Notes: generated by a model not told the origin, from the sequence alone. A stretch of 64,000 bases of DNA from Mucilaginibacter gossypiicola (GCF_900110105.1 NZ_FOCL01000002.1:124001-188000); one strand, 5' to 3'; positions 34,457 to 44,440 are shown, numbered from the stretch's first letter. Numbers and translations: made by a program.

Positions 34457-35320
34457 ATGTTATTTCGCTTTCCGCCAAATGTTGCCCCCGTGAACGACCC
34501 CACTTTTTTAACTGCGGGCGAGTCAGTTTTTGCAAAGCTGAAGATAGAGTCAAAAGCGGGAAAACGAACGGTTTTCCTTACTGAGCATACGCTTATATTT
34601 GTGATCAGCGGCATAAAGCTGCTACATTTTGCCGAGCAAACACTTAAGGTTACGCCAGACTGCGTCTTTCTCTTAAAAAAAGGGATTTATGTCATGGCAG
34701 AATACATTGAGGAAGGAATGAATTTTGAAGCATTGATGTTATTCATACCCGAAAGTATCTTAAAGTCTTTCTTATTGAATTCGCAACTTCGACTGGTCAA
34801 TAAAGAAAACGTTCCCTGTGTCGTTTTAGCGGCCAATAGCCTTATCCAAGATTTTAAAGCGCAGTTTAGGCAATATTTCGACCATCAGCTTTTTGATTAC
34901 CGGCATCTTATTCCACTCAAACAGCAGGAAATATTGACGCTCTTGTTTTCATCCGGATACAAAAATGAAATGACTGCATTTATTCAAAGTGCGGTAAGCA
35001 TAGATCCTTTAAACATGAGTGCAATTGTAGCGGAGAATATTTTACAGCCAATTACTATCTCCGAACTGGCCAGGCTTTGCAACCGCAGTCTTGCCACTTT
35101 TAAGCGGGATTTTAAGAAACACTACGATTGCTCACCGCGGATTTACATCAACAGGCAACGATTGATGCATGCCCGAATGCTATTGCAAACTACAAACAAG
35201 CGTATTTCCGATATCGCTTCCAGTTGCGCTTTTGAAAGCACTTCTTATTTTACCCGTGCATTCAAGCGCGAATTTGGCGTAACCCCCCAGGCAATAAGAG
35301 CCGTTATTGCTATGGAATGA
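34457..35320 (+). CDS. AraC-family regulator, 287 aa
   Basis: An AraC regulator of the ExsA/RhaS-like Bacteroidota type. The N-terminal cupin part (LLHFAEQTLKVTPDCVFLLK) precedes the HTH pair (about residues 193-285), with TISELARLCNRSLATFKRDF and YINRQRLMHARMLLQTT. The short SDR gene 57 bases downstream in the same direction is the likely target. Confidence 0.88.
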   Translation: MLFRFPPNVAPVNDPTFLTAGESVFAKLKIESKAGKRTVFLTEHTLIFVISGIKLLHFAEQTLKVTPDCVFLLKKGIYVMAEYIEEGMNFEALMLFIPESILKSFLLNSQLRLVNKENVPCVVLAANSLIQDFKAQFRQYFDHQLFDYRHLIPLKQQEILTLLFSSGYKNEMTAFIQSAVSIDPLNMSAIVAENILQPITISELARLCNRSLATFKRDFKKHYDCSPRIYINRQRLMHARMLLQTTNKRISDIASSCAFESTSYFTRAFKREFGVTPQAIRAVIAME

Positions 35321-35377
35321 GCTGTTTGGGCAATATACGTCCACCACAACCCAATACATTTGCTTTAAAAAAAGCAT

Positions 35378-35980
35378 ATGAAAATTTTAATAATCGGCGG
35401 ACATGGAACTATAGGCAAAAAAGTTGTAGCAAGGCTTTCCCAAAACCACCAGGTGATCATCGGCGGTCGCGCGTCTGGTGATCTAACGGTAGATATTACA
35501 TCATCTTCCTCCATTCTGGCAATGTTTGAAAAAACCGGCAAGATAGATAGTATAATATGCACGGCCGGAACAGGTTACTACGGTCCTTTTTATGGCATGA
35601 CGGAGGATCACATAATGCCAGGTATTAATGGTAAATTGCTGGGACAAATCAATCTCGTTTTATTGGGGAAGGACTATTTAAATCCGGAAGGTTCAATAAC
35701 CCTGACAACAGGAATTGCAGCCGTTCACCCTGCCCGAAATGGAGCGGCGGTGGCCATGATCAACGGCGCAATCAACAGCTTTGTGTTGGCGGCATCCCAG
35801 GAGTTAAAGAATGATCAAAGGATTAACGCAGTGAGCCCCGGACTCGTAGAGGATAGTAAAGACCGGTATGGCGCTTTCTTCCCAGGCTATAATCTGGTGC
35901 CAATGGAAAAGCTGGTGAATGCTTATATCCTTAGCGTAGAAGGTTCTGTTAATGGGAAGATTTTAAAGGTATATTCGTAA
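35378..35980 (+). CDS. Short SDR-fold oxidoreductase, 200 aa
   Basis: A short NAD(P)-binding protein with GGHGTIGKKVVARL at residues 7-20 and a late INAVSPGLVEDS segment. The catalytic Tyr-x-x-x-Lys is missing: the equivalent segment is AAVAMINGAINSFV. Such 200-residue SDR relatives are common partners of AraC regulators in Bacteroidota. It probably still binds a nucleotide; the reaction is unknown. Confidence 0.85.
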   Translation: MKILIIGGHGTIGKKVVARLSQNHQVIIGGRASGDLTVDITSSSSILAMFEKTGKIDSIICTAGTGYYGPFYGMTEDHIMPGINGKLLGQINLVLLGKDYLNPEGSITLTTGIAAVHPARNGAAVAMINGAINSFVLAASQELKNDQRINAVSPGLVEDSKDRYGAFFPGYNLVPMEKLVNAYILSVEGSVNGKILKVYS

Positions 35981-36176
35981 TATATACCCCGTTTATACCC
36001 TAAGAGCAAACCCCGGCACAGCGTTTTCCTTAAAACCAAAAAGTATCCTGACAGGTTAATGCCCATTTGAGCAAAAGGGTTGGTATACCCGATTAATTTT
36101 CACAGCAAATAAATTGGTTCGCCTTATCTCTACTGAGCAAAGCTGGATTTTTCCCTTTTAGAGTGACCTGCAGTTT

Positions 36177-36192
36177 TGTGATTGTAATCACG
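36177..36192. promoter_or_regulatory. CRP/FNR-like dyad upstream of hydrolase
   Basis: TGTGATTGTAATCACG: the TGTGA-N6-TCAC spacing known from Crp-type sites. It is 40 bases upstream of the hydrolase ATG, with a TAATTTTG -7 element between (36213-36220). Two Crp/Fnr regulators are encoded in the window; pairing is speculative. Confidence 0.4.
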
Positions 36193-36231
36193 AACCGGCA
36201 TCGCTTCCGATCATAATTTTGGTTTAAAAAG

Positions 36232-36936
36232 ATGAAGCAAAATTTGATCTTACTACACGGATTGTTCGGGGGATTAAGTAATTGGAAAGAAGTCATTGAT
36301 TATTTCAAAGATCAGTTCAATATTTATGTTCCCGAACTTCCGCTTTATGAAGATCACAAGATAGATAGGCTGCATTCTTTGCTTAACTTTCTCGAATTGA
36401 GTATTGATGCTGCCGGACTGCAAAATGTAATATTGGTTGGAAATTCACTTGGCGGACATATTGCGATACTTTACACCCTTAAACATCCTGAAAACGTTTC
36501 AAAATTGGTGCTAACCGGCAGTTCAGGACTTTATGAAAATACCCAATTTGGCAGTTATTTAAAACGGAACAATTATGAATACATCAAAGACCGGGTGGCT
36601 GCCACGTTTCACAATCCTGCCTTCGCAACAGACGAGCTTGTTGCTGAAGTTTTAAATGTGACGACCAATTCTTTTAAATGCCTGTGTGCTATAAAAACTG
36701 CAAAGGCAACTCAGCGGGATAACGTGCTCGCCAGACTTCCTCAAATTTCAGTTCCGGTTTTATTAATATGGGGAGATAGCGATCAGATCACACCGCCGGC
36801 TGTTGCTTTTGAATTTAAAGATCATTTGCCCAATGTAAAACTTGTGATGATTTCCGAATGTGGACATGCTCCTATGATGGAACATCCGGAAAAATTTAAT
36901 GATGCTTTAGATCAATTTTTGCAGGAAAACGCCTAG
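36232..36936 (+). CDS. Alpha/beta hydrolase
   Basis: A 234-residue alpha/beta hydrolase. LLHGLFGGLSNW (residues 7-18) holds the oxyanion region, nucleophile Ser in VGNSLGGHIAIL (about residue 71), acid Asp in LLIWGDSDQI (about 180), and His in ISECGHAPMMEHP (about 206-218). All triad elements are visible. Substrate unknown. A shortened, decayed copy of this gene lies at 41849-41938. Confidence 0.9.
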   Translation: MKQNLILLHGLFGGLSNWKEVIDYFKDQFNIYVPELPLYEDHKIDRLHSLLNFLELSIDAAGLQNVILVGNSLGGHIAILYTLKHPENVSKLVLTGSSGLYENTQFGSYLKRNNYEYIKDRVAATFHNPAFATDELVAEVLNVTTNSFKCLCAIKTAKATQRDNVLARLPQISVPVLLIWGDSDQITPPAVAFEFKDHLPNVKLVMISECGHAPMMEHPEKFNDALDQFLQENA

Positions 36937-36996
36937 CCGCTTTTAAATTAAAACAATGATTTCGCGGGCCTGTTGAAAAGGGATAAGGTCTACGCT

Positions 36997-38067
36997 ATGA
37001 AAACATTAAAACTGACAATTGCGATATTTCTGCTGGCCGCGACAGCAGCTTTTGCACAAACCAAATTACAACCGGTTTACAGCGACAATACTTACCAGTT
37101 CACCGGCATTGCCGTTTCGGCAAAGGGCCGCTTGTTCGTTACTTATCCGCGCTGGTCTGACACCTATAAATACGGCGTGGTGGAAGTGGTGGGCGGTAAA
37201 CCTGTTCCGTATCCTGACGTCGCTACCAATGCCTGGGCGCCGGGCCAGGATGGTATGAACAAATGGGTTTGCGTGCAAACAGCTTACGTGGATGACCAGG
37301 ACAAATTATACATTGTCGATCCGGCTGCTCCAAAACTGGGCAAGGTTTATAACAACAGCGCCAAAGTAGTCAGATTCGACCTGGCGACCAATAAGGTCGA
37401 AAAGGTTTACCGCTTTCCCGGCACCATAGATAATCAAAGCTATTTAAACGATATTCGCGTAGATACCAAAAAGCAAATAGCCTATTTGACCAATTCCGGT
37501 ACCGGTGGTATTGTGGTGCTGGACCTGAGGACAGGGCAATCAAGGCAGGTTCTACAGGCGCATAAATCCACTCATCCCGATCCGAATGTGAAATTCATCA
37601 TTGATGGCCATGAATTAAAAAAACAGGGGCAGCCGGTCGCGTTTCAGTCAGATGGTATCGCCTTATCGCCGGACCACTCTTATTTATATTATAAAACGAT
37701 CACGGATAAAAAGCTGTTTCGGATTCCTACTGCCGCATTAAACAATCCGGCACTGAGCGGGCAGCAACTAGCCGGCCAGGTTCAGGACCTGGGTAATGTC
37801 AGCAATACCGACGGCATGGAGTTTGACAGCAAAGGAAACCTTTACTTAGGTGACCCAGTGACCTACAGTATGGTGCAGGTAACGCCTGACCTCAAACCGC
37901 ATACATGGATTAAAGACAGTAAACTGATCTGGCCGGATACTTACAGCATTTCCAAAGACGGCTTTATTTATATTACTACGTCTCAGATCCACAAGCAGCC
38001 GGATTACAATAACGGCGTGAATAAACGTACCAGCCCCTACATGGTGTTTAAGGTAAAATTACCATAA
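36997..38067 (+). CDS. Secreted Yellow / major-royal-jelly-like beta-propeller protein
   Basis: A 356-residue protein starting [13 protein letters not shown] with a signal peptide ending AFAQ. The mature part has the Yellow/MRJP six-bladed propeller pattern: [19 protein letters not shown]-like and [13 protein letters not shown], then [19 protein letters not shown]. Bacterial relatives resemble lactonases or gluconolactonases, and no activity is established for most. The stop overlaps the start of the UvrA-like gene by one base, which is unusual for such a pair. Confidence 0.85.
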   Translation: MKTLKLTIAIFLLAATAAFAQTKLQPVYSDNTYQFTGIAVSAKGRLFVTYPRWSDTYKYGVVEVVGGKPVPYPDVATNAWAPGQDGMNKWVCVQTAYVDDQDKLYIVDPAAPKLGKVYNNSAKVVRFDLATNKVEKVYRFPGTIDNQSYLNDIRVDTKKQIAYLTNSGTGGIVVLDLRTGQSRQVLQAHKSTHPDPNVKFIIDGHELKKQGQPVAFQSDGIALSPDHSYLYYKTITDKKLFRIPTAALNNPALSGQQLAGQVQDLGNVSNTDGMEFDSKGNLYLGDPVTYSMVQVTPDLKPHTWIKDSKLIWPDTYSISKDGFIYITTSQIHKQPDYNNGVNKRTSPYMVFKVKLP

Positions 38068-40574
38068 TGGAATTTAGGGGATTCGTTAAGGTTAAGGGCG
38101 CAAGGGAGCATAACCTCAAAAATATCAGCCTGGAAATACCTCGTGATGCCCTAGTGGTATTTACCGGTATTTCTGGTTCCGGAAAGTCATCACTCGCCTT
38201 CGGCACTTTATATGCCGAAGCGCAACGACGTTACCTGGAATCTGTTTCGCCCTACGCCCGTCGGTTATTCAATCAGATGGCGATCCCTGAGGTAGATGAA
38301 ATAGAAGGCTTACCACCGGCCGTAGCTTTACAGCAGCAGCGCGGCGGAACATCAACCCGCTCATCCGTCGGCAGCGTAACCACGCTTTCCAATCTCTTAC
38401 GCATGCTGTATTCCCGTGCCGGCGATTATCCGGAGGGACAAGGCATCATTTATGCCGAATCTTTTTCGCCTAATACACCTGAGGGTGCTTGCCCCGAATG
38501 CCATGGCTTGGGTAAAGTTTATGAGATCACTGAAAAAACGATGGTGCCGGACGATACCCTAACCATTCGCGAGAAAGCCATTGCCGCCTGGCCATCCGCC
38601 TGGCAGGGCCAGAACCAGCGCGATATCCTGACCACAATGGGCATCAGTATCGATACCCCCTGGAAGGATCTCCCTAAAAAAGACCGCGACTGGATCCTGT
38701 TCACGGAAGAACAGCCCGTGGTTCCGGTATATTCTGGTTATACGCATGAAGAGATCCAGCGCTTCATCAAAAATAAAAGGCAGCCGGATTATATGGGTAC
38801 CTTTACCGGCGCGCGCCGCTACGTCCGCCATACCTTCGCCAATACCCAAAGTGCACTGATGAAAAAACGGGTAAGCCAATATATGCTGAGCAGTGAATGC
38901 CCGCTTTGCCATGGTAAACGCCTAAGACAGGAATCGCTTTCCATTAAGTTTGCTGGTTACGATATTGCGGAAATATCGCGGCTGGCGCTGAACAGGCTGG
39001 CCATTATTTTTGAGCCTTACGCGACGGGCAGCGCACCTGCCCTCAAAAAACTGGAAGCCAAGCATCCCGAAAAAGTAGTAGTGGCCCAACGTATCGCCGA
39101 AGATTTCCTGGCCAGGGTACAGGTGATGCTTGACCTGGGTTTAGGTTATTTAACCATAGAAAGAAGCACACCCACTTTATCACCCGGCGAATTGCAAAGA
39201 TTGAGGCTGGCAACACAAGTACGTTCTAATTTATTCGGGGTGGTGTATGTGCTGGATGAACCGTCGGCGGGACTGCACCCGGCAGATACCGAAGCGCTCT
39301 TACGCGCGCTGGATAAACTCAAGGCCTCGGGTAATTCGCTCTTCGTCGTCGAACATGAGATCGATGTGATCCGTCATGCGGACTGGATCGTAGATGTCGG
39401 CCCGGCAGCCGGAGAAAAAGGCGGTCATATTTTGTATAGTGGTTTACCTGATGGTTTGAAAAATGTGGAGGCTTCGCTTACCCGGCATTATATCTATAAT
39501 GATATGCCTAAGCCAACGAGCGATTCCAGGATACCCACAGGCTGGCTGAAACTGGAGGGCGTCACCCGCAATAACCTAAGCCAGCTGGACGCAGCTTTTC
39601 CTTTAGGCGTTTTGACCAGTGTAACTGGTGTTTCCGGTTCTGGCAAAAGCACGTTGGTCAGCCAGGTATTAGTAGAATTGGTTGCCGACCAATTAGGTTT
39701 ACAGGTAGATATATCCGGCGATAACGAAGCCGATCCGCTGGAACACGATGAGGTCGTGACCTTGGGCGGTCAGATCACCGCCGGTATGAAAAACATCAAA
39801 CGGATGGTCGTTGTCGATCAAAAACCGATCGGTCGGACACCGCGATCCAACCTTGCCACTTATACCGGTCTCTTTGATCATGTGCGCAAACTCTTCGCCG
39901 CTACTCCTTTGGCGAAATCTCGGAAATATGATGCCGGGCGTTTTTCGTTTAACGTGGTAAAAGGTCGCTGCCCGCATTGCGAGGGTGAAGGCATGGTCAT
40001 GGTCGAATTATTATTTCTGCCCAGTGTGTACACACCCTGCCCAACCTGCGGCGGCACGCGCTACAATCCCAAAACACTGGAAATTCAATACAAGGACAAG
40101 AACATCGCCGAAGTGCTCTCCATGACTGTAGACGAAGCGGCCAACTTTTTCGATGAGGATGCTGCCGTCAGCCGCGCGCTGGAAGTGGTGAGGGAAGTTG
40201 GTTTGGGTTACCTGCGGTTGGGACAGCCCGCCACCGAACTTTCGGGCGGTGAAGCCCAGCGTATTAAGCTGGCAACCGAACTGCAACGCGCCCAGCATGG
40301 GCAAACCTTGTACGTCCTGGATGAACCGACCACCGGCTTACATCCATCGGATGTGGAACGGTTAATGCTCCAATTGAATCGCCTGGTCGACGCCGGAAAT
40401 ACGGTGATATTGGTAGAACATGACATGCACGTGATCGCGGAAAGCGACTGGGTAATCGATATTGGCCCAGGTGCGGGTGAGGATGGCGGCAAAATAGTTG
40501 CCGCCGGTGTTCCGACAGACATCGTTAAAGTAAAACGAAGTCGTACGGGCCCATACCTGGTCAAATATATTTAA
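38067..40574 (+). CDS. UvrA-like ABC ATPase, short UvrA2/DrrC class
   Basis: An 835-residue UvrA homologue, about 100 shorter than canonical UvrA, as in the UvrA2 class that lacks the UvrB-binding insertion. It has Walker A motifs at about residues 34-42 (GISGSGKSS) and 520-530 (GVSGSGKST), zinc-cysteine pairs [24 protein letters not shown] and CPTCGG, and signatures [12 protein letters not shown] and [12 protein letters not shown]. Members of this class give resistance to DNA-intercalating drugs or act in accessory repair. It is coupled to a secreted propeller gene. Confidence 0.9.
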   Translation: MEFRGFVKVKGAREHNLKNISLEIPRDALVVFTGISGSGKSSLAFGTLYAEAQRRYLESVSPYARRLFNQMAIPEVDEIEGLPPAVALQQQRGGTSTRSSVGSVTTLSNLLRMLYSRAGDYPEGQGIIYAESFSPNTPEGACPECHGLGKVYEITEKTMVPDDTLTIREKAIAAWPSAWQGQNQRDILTTMGISIDTPWKDLPKKDRDWILFTEEQPVVPVYSGYTHEEIQRFIKNKRQPDYMGTFTGARRYVRHTFANTQSALMKKRVSQYMLSSECPLCHGKRLRQESLSIKFAGYDIAEISRLALNRLAIIFEPYATGSAPALKKLEAKHPEKVVVAQRIAEDFLARVQVMLDLGLGYLTIERSTPTLSPGELQRLRLATQVRSNLFGVVYVLDEPSAGLHPADTEALLRALDKLKASGNSLFVVEHEIDVIRHADWIVDVGPAAGEKGGHILYSGLPDGLKNVEASLTRHYIYNDMPKPTSDSRIPTGWLKLEGVTRNNLSQLDAAFPLGVLTSVTGVSGSGKSTLVSQVLVELVADQLGLQVDISGDNEADPLEHDEVVTLGGQITAGMKNIKRMVVVDQKPIGRTPRSNLATYTGLFDHVRKLFAATPLAKSRKYDAGRFSFNVVKGRCPHCEGEGMVMVELLFLPSVYTPCPTCGGTRYNPKTLEIQYKDKNIAEVLSMTVDEAANFFDEDAAVSRALEVVREVGLGYLRLGQPATELSGGEAQRIKLATELQRAQHGQTLYVLDEPTTGLHPSDVERLMLQLNRLVDAGNTVILVEHDMHVIAESDWVIDIGPGAGEDGGKIVAAGVPTDIVKVKRSRTGPYLVKYI

Positions 40575-40623
40575 AGCTAAAATTAACTTTTATGACAGAC
40601 CGGCCCAAACAAACCGGCCTGGA

Positions 40624-40812
40624 CTACAAATAGTTTTCGATCATCTGGCTGAATAAGACCTCGGCTTGCCTGGCTTCATAAGATCCAGCTGCTGCTGCCT
40701 GCTGTATCTCCGGTTCGTCAAATTTTGCTGTAACCAGCAGCATGGTCTCAAACGAAACACCCTCGATGCTCTCGATATTTTTGATATAACTATGTCGCAA
40801 TTTAACCCCCAA
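40624..40812 (-). CDS. Small hypothetical or fragment, doubtful
   Basis: A 62-codon frame reading SYIKNIESIEGVSFETMLLV and RQAEVLFSQMIENYL. Composition is protein-like, but the only start is TTG at 40812 with a stop four codons above, so it may be the 3' end of a lost gene. It is antisense to nothing and sits between UvrA-like and VOC genes. Confidence 0.3.
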   Translation of the reverse strand: MGVKLRHSYIKNIESIEGVSFETMLLVTAKFDEPEIQQAAAAGSYEARQAEVLFSQMIENYL

Positions 40813-40864
40813 ATCGTCTCAATTGCCCCTTCCGATATTTCCTGAAAAAACCCAATTTTAGGTT

Positions 40865-41257
40865 ATGAAACTCGACATCTATCTCAATTTTCCCGGCAAC
40901 TGTGAGCAGGCGTTTAATTTTTACGCGCAGCAGCTCGGCGGTAAGATCACGCTGATGACCGTGCATGAGCAAGCGCCACCCAACTTTCCAAAGGAATGGG
41001 CTGAACCCATTTTGCATGCGGTCATCGAAATCGGCGGTACCACCGTCCGGGGAGCGGATATACCCGGCGCGGAAAACATGCGCAGCGCCTATCTGACACT
41101 TAACCTGGAGACCGCCGAAAAAGCGGAGGAAGTCTACGCGATACTAAATCAGGACGGCGAAATCTTCATGCCCCTGGCGCAAACACCCTGGGCAAACCGC
41201 TTCGCTATGCTGCGTGACCGGTTCGGCGTTTCCTGGATGTTATTGAACCAAGAATAA
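40865..41257 (+). CDS. VOC-family (PhnB-like) protein
   Basis: A 130-residue protein of the PhnB/glyoxalase type: YLNFPGNCEQAFNFYAQQLG at the start and PLAQTPWANRFAMLRDRFG near the end. The fold is a vicinal-oxygen-chelate fold; the substrate cannot be predicted. It is followed after 11 bases by a dihydrofolate-reductase-like gene, a common adjacent pair in Bacteroidota resistance regions. Confidence 0.88.
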   Translation: MKLDIYLNFPGNCEQAFNFYAQQLGGKITLMTVHEQAPPNFPKEWAEPILHAVIEIGGTTVRGADIPGAENMRSAYLTLNLETAEKAEEVYAILNQDGEIFMPLAQTPWANRFAMLRDRFGVSWMLLNQE

Positions 41258-41268
41258 AAACCATAAAA

Positions 41269-41808
41269 ATGAGAAAAGTACTCTTTGCGATGAATACCAG
41301 CATTGACGGCTGCTACGATCACACCTTTGCGGCGCCCGATGCTGAACTGATGTATTATTTCACCGACCTGATGAAGGAAACCGGCGTGATTGTCTATGGC
41401 CGCAAGACCTATGAGCTCATGGTGCCCTTCTGGCCCGACCTGGCCAAAAGCAAAGACGGCAGCCCCGAAGACGTCGCTTTTGCCGAAGCCATGACGCCGA
41501 TACCCAAAATTGTTCTGTCACGCACATTGGCGACCGCCGATGCCCGGATCGTCCGCGAAGATCCCGAAGGACTTATCCGTGAACTAAAACAACAACCCGG
41601 CCAAACGATCGCCCTGAGCAGCACGACCTTATTGCCGCAAATGCTCAACGCTGGACTGATCGATGAATTGCGTTTAGTGGTTCATCCGGTATTGATCGGT
41701 GATGGCCAGCATTTGTTTAATCAATTGGAGGTAAAAACAAATTTTGATCTGGCGGGAACCCGGCAATTCAAATCGGGCGTTATCGCACTACATTACCAGA
41801 AAAAATAA
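41269..41808 (+). CDS. Dihydrofolate-reductase-family (RibD C-terminal) protein
   Basis: A 179-residue protein with MNTSIDGCYDH at the N-terminus and IVYGRKTYELMVPFWP, the pattern of the RibD C-terminal/DHFR-like family. It binds NADPH in known relatives; the true reaction is unknown. It is 11 bases after the VOC gene and probably co-transcribed. Confidence 0.88.
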   Translation: MRKVLFAMNTSIDGCYDHTFAAPDAELMYYFTDLMKETGVIVYGRKTYELMVPFWPDLAKSKDGSPEDVAFAEAMTPIPKIVLSRTLATADARIVREDPEGLIRELKQQPGQTIALSSTTLLPQMLNAGLIDELRLVVHPVLIGDGQHLFNQLEVKTNFDLAGTRQFKSGVIALHYQKK

Positions 41809-41848
41809 AGGAAGGCGTAATAGTTTTAATGAAAGAATGTTCACGTTT

Positions 41849-41938
41849 CACGATCCTGTCTTTGCGACAGACGAGCTTGATGGAACATCCGGAAATATCT
41901 AATGATGCTCTAGATCAATTTGCATGACAACGCCTAGC
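41849..41938 (+). pseudogene. Internally deleted remnant of alpha/beta hydrolase gene
   Basis: The left half (ACGTTTCACGATCCTG to GACGAGCTTG) matches 36603-36640 of the hydrolase gene; the right half (ATGGAACATCCGGAAA, AGATCAATTTGCA, ACGCCTAGC) matches 36876-36937, the gene's 3' end. The 235 bases between are absent, with the junction at GAGCTTG/ATGGAAC. The stop region is included, so this is a truncated, broken copy, not a gene. Confidence 0.8.
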
Positions 41939-41960
41939 AGCCAAAATGATTGGCAGAATT

Positions 41961-42569
41961 TCAATCACAAAAGCTGCCCCGTAACTTTACCAACTGCAAG
42001 CGAGCTCTACTAACCGCCTCCCTGCTTAGGTATAGATACCTTGCGATATTGGTAAGCGATATCTTTTGTATGATCATTGGCCGGCGTTCCAGTAAATACT
42101 GATAGCGCTTGACCGGGCTTTTTAAGGATAAAATGTATTGATGTTCGGATTGTTGTTCTGTCAATTCCTCGTACAACTGTAAATTCACATGCAGAAGACT
42201 ATTGCGCTGTTCGTAAAATGGCTGCAGCCTTTTTAGATTTATTTTTAAGATCAGCGCATCTTCCAGCGCTACAATGCTGACAGCAGAAAGGGCCCGCTTT
42301 TTATAACTTTCACAGTTGGCCAGGAGATCATTTGGGAAACCGAATTTTATAATTTTTTCATTTCCACTTTCATCTAAAATAGCATATTTGAACACTCCTG
42401 AAATGACAAACGCCGAATGTCTTGCCACCTTTCCATGCTTTAAAAACGCTTCCCCTTTTTTAATTCTTTTGATAGTAGACATTTGGTCAAGTAACCGCCA
42501 TTCGTGATCATTGACTATTGGGTATCTTTTATGAAGCTGCTCAAACCATTTTGGTAATTCTTGTTTCAT
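41961..42569 (-). CDS. Crp/Fnr-family regulator, 202 aa
   Basis: A cyclic-nucleotide-binding-like N-terminal barrel (about 20-140; KKGEAFLKHGKVARHSAFVI) and a C-terminal helix-turn-helix with TNIARYLYLSREAVSRARLQ (about 170-190). This is the Bacteroidota Crp/Fnr type without the Arg/Ser residues of true cAMP binding that I could identify. It ends just after the hydrolase remnant and reads towards it. The target is unknown. Confidence 0.87.
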   Translation of the reverse strand: MKQELPKWFEQLHKRYPIVNDHEWRLLDQMSTIKRIKKGEAFLKHGKVARHSAFVISGVFKYAILDESGNEKIIKFGFPNDLLANCESYKKRALSAVSIVALEDALILKINLKRLQPFYEQRNSLLHVNLQLYEELTEQQSEHQYILSLKSPVKRYQYLLERRPMIIQKISLTNIARYLYLSREAVSRARLQLVKLRGSFCD

Positions 42570-42667
42570 CGTATTGAAATTAATTTATGCTGATGTAATA
42601 GATAGCTGACTTATCATATGGGCCGCCTCAGCTTAGGCGGCATAAAAGCAGAAGCGCATTTGATAGT

Positions 42668-43474
42668 TTATAGCTTAATGTCATTGAAAAACTTCAGTTC
42701 AAATACGATTACCGCTTCACCAAAAAGATGAACACGATTACCGATCCATTCACATACAATACTACCGGTTCTTTCGGATGCCTGAAAGCCTTTCATTTTT
42801 TTCTTTTTCAATTTCCCGCCCCAGTAGGTAGCCAGGTAGCAATGCGCTGAACCGGTGACCGGGTCTTCATTAACGCCAATGGCAGGACCAAAGCACCTGG
42901 TTACAAAATCATATTGCGGATCGCCCGACTTCGCTGTGAAGATGAATAGTTGCTGCGTATGTGTCTTCAGCAGTTCAAAATCCGGTCGGATTTTTCTTAC
43001 TTGTTCATCATTTTCCAGTTCAATCAGGCACCAGCTGCGATCTGTGCCTACGAATAAGGGTTGCGTATCGGCAAACTTTTCAATAACGGAATCACTTATA
43101 GCCGCGTTAATGAAATTTGCCGGGAAATCCAGCCGGATCCCATCGTCGCTTAGCGCCGCGGATAATTCCCCGCTTTTCGTATGGAAAATCAAGGGTGATT
43201 TGATGTCAGCCAGGCCGGTCTCATAGATGACCTTAGCAGCCGCCAAGGTACCATGGCCGCATATGTCAACTTCCGTTGATGGGCTAAACCAGCGCAGGTT
43301 AAACTCCTGCGGATTATCTCCGTAAGTAACGAACGCGGTCTCCGAATAATTAATTTCCTTGGCGATGTCCTGCATCGCTTCGGTCGAAAGCTCGTGGCGG
43401 CTAATGTATACGCCGGCCGGGTTGCCTTTGAAGGGTGCGGAAGTAAATGAATCTACGGTGTATATGCTTGACAT
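42668..43474 (-). CDS. PhzF-family isomerase, copy 2
   Basis: A 268-residue PhzF protein. Seen are IYTVDSFTSAPFKGNPAGVY, the catalytic Glu in EINYSETAFV (about residue 46), and NEDPVTGSAHCYLATYW. It is only distantly similar to the copy at 28379. Upstream, at 43567, is a degraded version of the araC leader found at 31.5 and 33.3 kb. Substrate unknown. Confidence 0.9.
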   Translation of the reverse strand: MSSIYTVDSFTSAPFKGNPAGVYISRHELSTEAMQDIAKEINYSETAFVTYGDNPQEFNLRWFSPSTEVDICGHGTLAAAKVIYETGLADIKSPLIFHTKSGELSAALSDDGIRLDFPANFINAAISDSVIEKFADTQPLFVGTDRSWCLIELENDEQVRKIRPDFELLKTHTQQLFIFTAKSGDPQYDFVTRCFGPAIGVNEDPVTGSAHCYLATYWGGKLKKKKMKGFQASERTGSIVCEWIGNRVHLFGEAVIVFELKFFNDIKL

Positions 43475-43566
43475 TTTGAATAGCTTGAATTAATAGGTTT
43501 TATATTTTGCCGGTGTATGTGCTCGTTCAATTTGTGGTCAGGTAAAGCTACTATTAGATTGACATT

Positions 43567-43610
43567 AGCGACTTGTATCCTGAAAGGGTGTTTATGTAAG
43601 TTTAAAGGAA
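43567..43610 (+). repeat. Third, degraded copy of araC-type leader
   Basis: TTGTATCCTGAAAGGGTG and TTTATGTAAGTTTAAAGGAA match the leader at 33336-33375 and 31557-31595 base for base over most of 40 positions. The -7 element is degraded to TAAGTTTA, and no araC codons follow before the next gene ends at 43619. Confidence 0.65.
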
Positions 43611-43618
43611 TAAGAAAC

Positions 43619-43981
43619 TCAAGATAAGTAAGCCATGTAAGCGATGAAACTAAGGAGCGAAATCGTAATCAGGGCCGACCAAAGGCCTTTTAAACTTTCT
43701 TTATGCTTTCGCGGGTGCACAGTCAATAAAACGATCATCAGGATAAGCAAGAGGGATGAACCGAACCGGAATTGCTTTATGAGCAGGCCGGGTCCCGCCA
43801 GCAATTCAATGACCCCTGAGGCATAATAGACCCAAACCGGGTGATGCTTCAGGTAGCTCGCTTTGGCCCATTTCCAAAATGATAAATTGTTGCCCCATAT
43901 TTTTAAAAGGCCGGTCAGCAAAAAAAAGATTCCGGCAATTACATTCAGTATAGTTGCAAGGTGTTGAAGGGTCATTAGCAT
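43619..43981 (-). CDS. DoxX-like membrane protein
   Basis: A 120-residue protein with four membrane helices, starting MLMTLQHLATIL (an upstream TTG at 43993 is possible). GLLKIWGNN and YYASGVIELLAGPGLLIKQF are typical of DoxX-like four-helix proteins, which are associated with quinone or redox stress. It is divergent from an HxlR regulator with a perfect inverted repeat between. Confidence 0.85.
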   Translation of the reverse strand: MLMTLQHLATILNVIAGIFFLLTGLLKIWGNNLSFWKWAKASYLKHHPVWVYYASGVIELLAGPGLLIKQFRFGSSLLLILMIVLLTVHPRKHKESLKGLWSALITISLLSFIAYMAYLS

Positions 43982-44023
43982 TTTTTCTTTCAAAATTAAA
44001 ATAAGGTAATTGTATATTCGCCC

Positions 44024-44051
44024 AGGTTACCTCTTGTTAACCCGGTAACCT
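44024..44051. promoter_or_regulatory. Inverted repeat in doxX/hxlR promoter
   Basis: AGGTTACC (44024-44031) and GGTAACCT (44044-44051), perfect arms with a 12-base spacer, 30 bases before the HxlR start. Probable HxlR operator governing both directions. Confidence 0.6.
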
Positions 44052-44080
44052 ATCGTACACCCGGATAATCTTAGAAAACC

Positions 44081-44440
44081 ATGGAACACACCAGCACGGA
44101 TTGTAAAGAACTATTCCTGTCAATGCAGGATTTCGGGGATCTTTGGAGTGGCAAATGGAAAATCCAGATCATCCTTTATCTTTCCATCAATAAGCATAAG
44201 CCGGTCTTTTTCACACAAATGCGGAACGACATTATAGGCATTTCTGCTAAAATGCTCTCAAAGGAGTTAAAGACGATGGAGATGAACCAATTGATCACTC
44301 GCATCGTTCATGCTACGAACCCTGTGACTGTAGAATACCGGATCACCGCGCATGGCGAAACTTTTGCGCCTGTTGCACAGACAATGATCTTATGGAGCGT
44401 CGGGCACCGAAGGCTTATCCTAAACTCATTTCCCTCCTAG
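44081..44440 (+). CDS. HxlR-family regulator
   Basis: A 119-residue winged-helix regulator with WSGKWKIQIILYL (about 22-34), SAKMLSKELKTMEMNQL (about 61-77) and a C-terminal SVGHRRLIL helix. CKEL near the N-terminus has the single Cys typical of the redox-sensing HxlR/QorR/YodB branch. Its partner is probably the divergent DoxX-like gene. Confidence 0.9.
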   Translation: MEHTSTDCKELFLSMQDFGDLWSGKWKIQIILYLSINKHKPVFFTQMRNDIIGISAKMLSKELKTMEMNQLITRIVHATNPVTVEYRITAHGETFAPVAQTMILWSVGHRRLILNSFPS

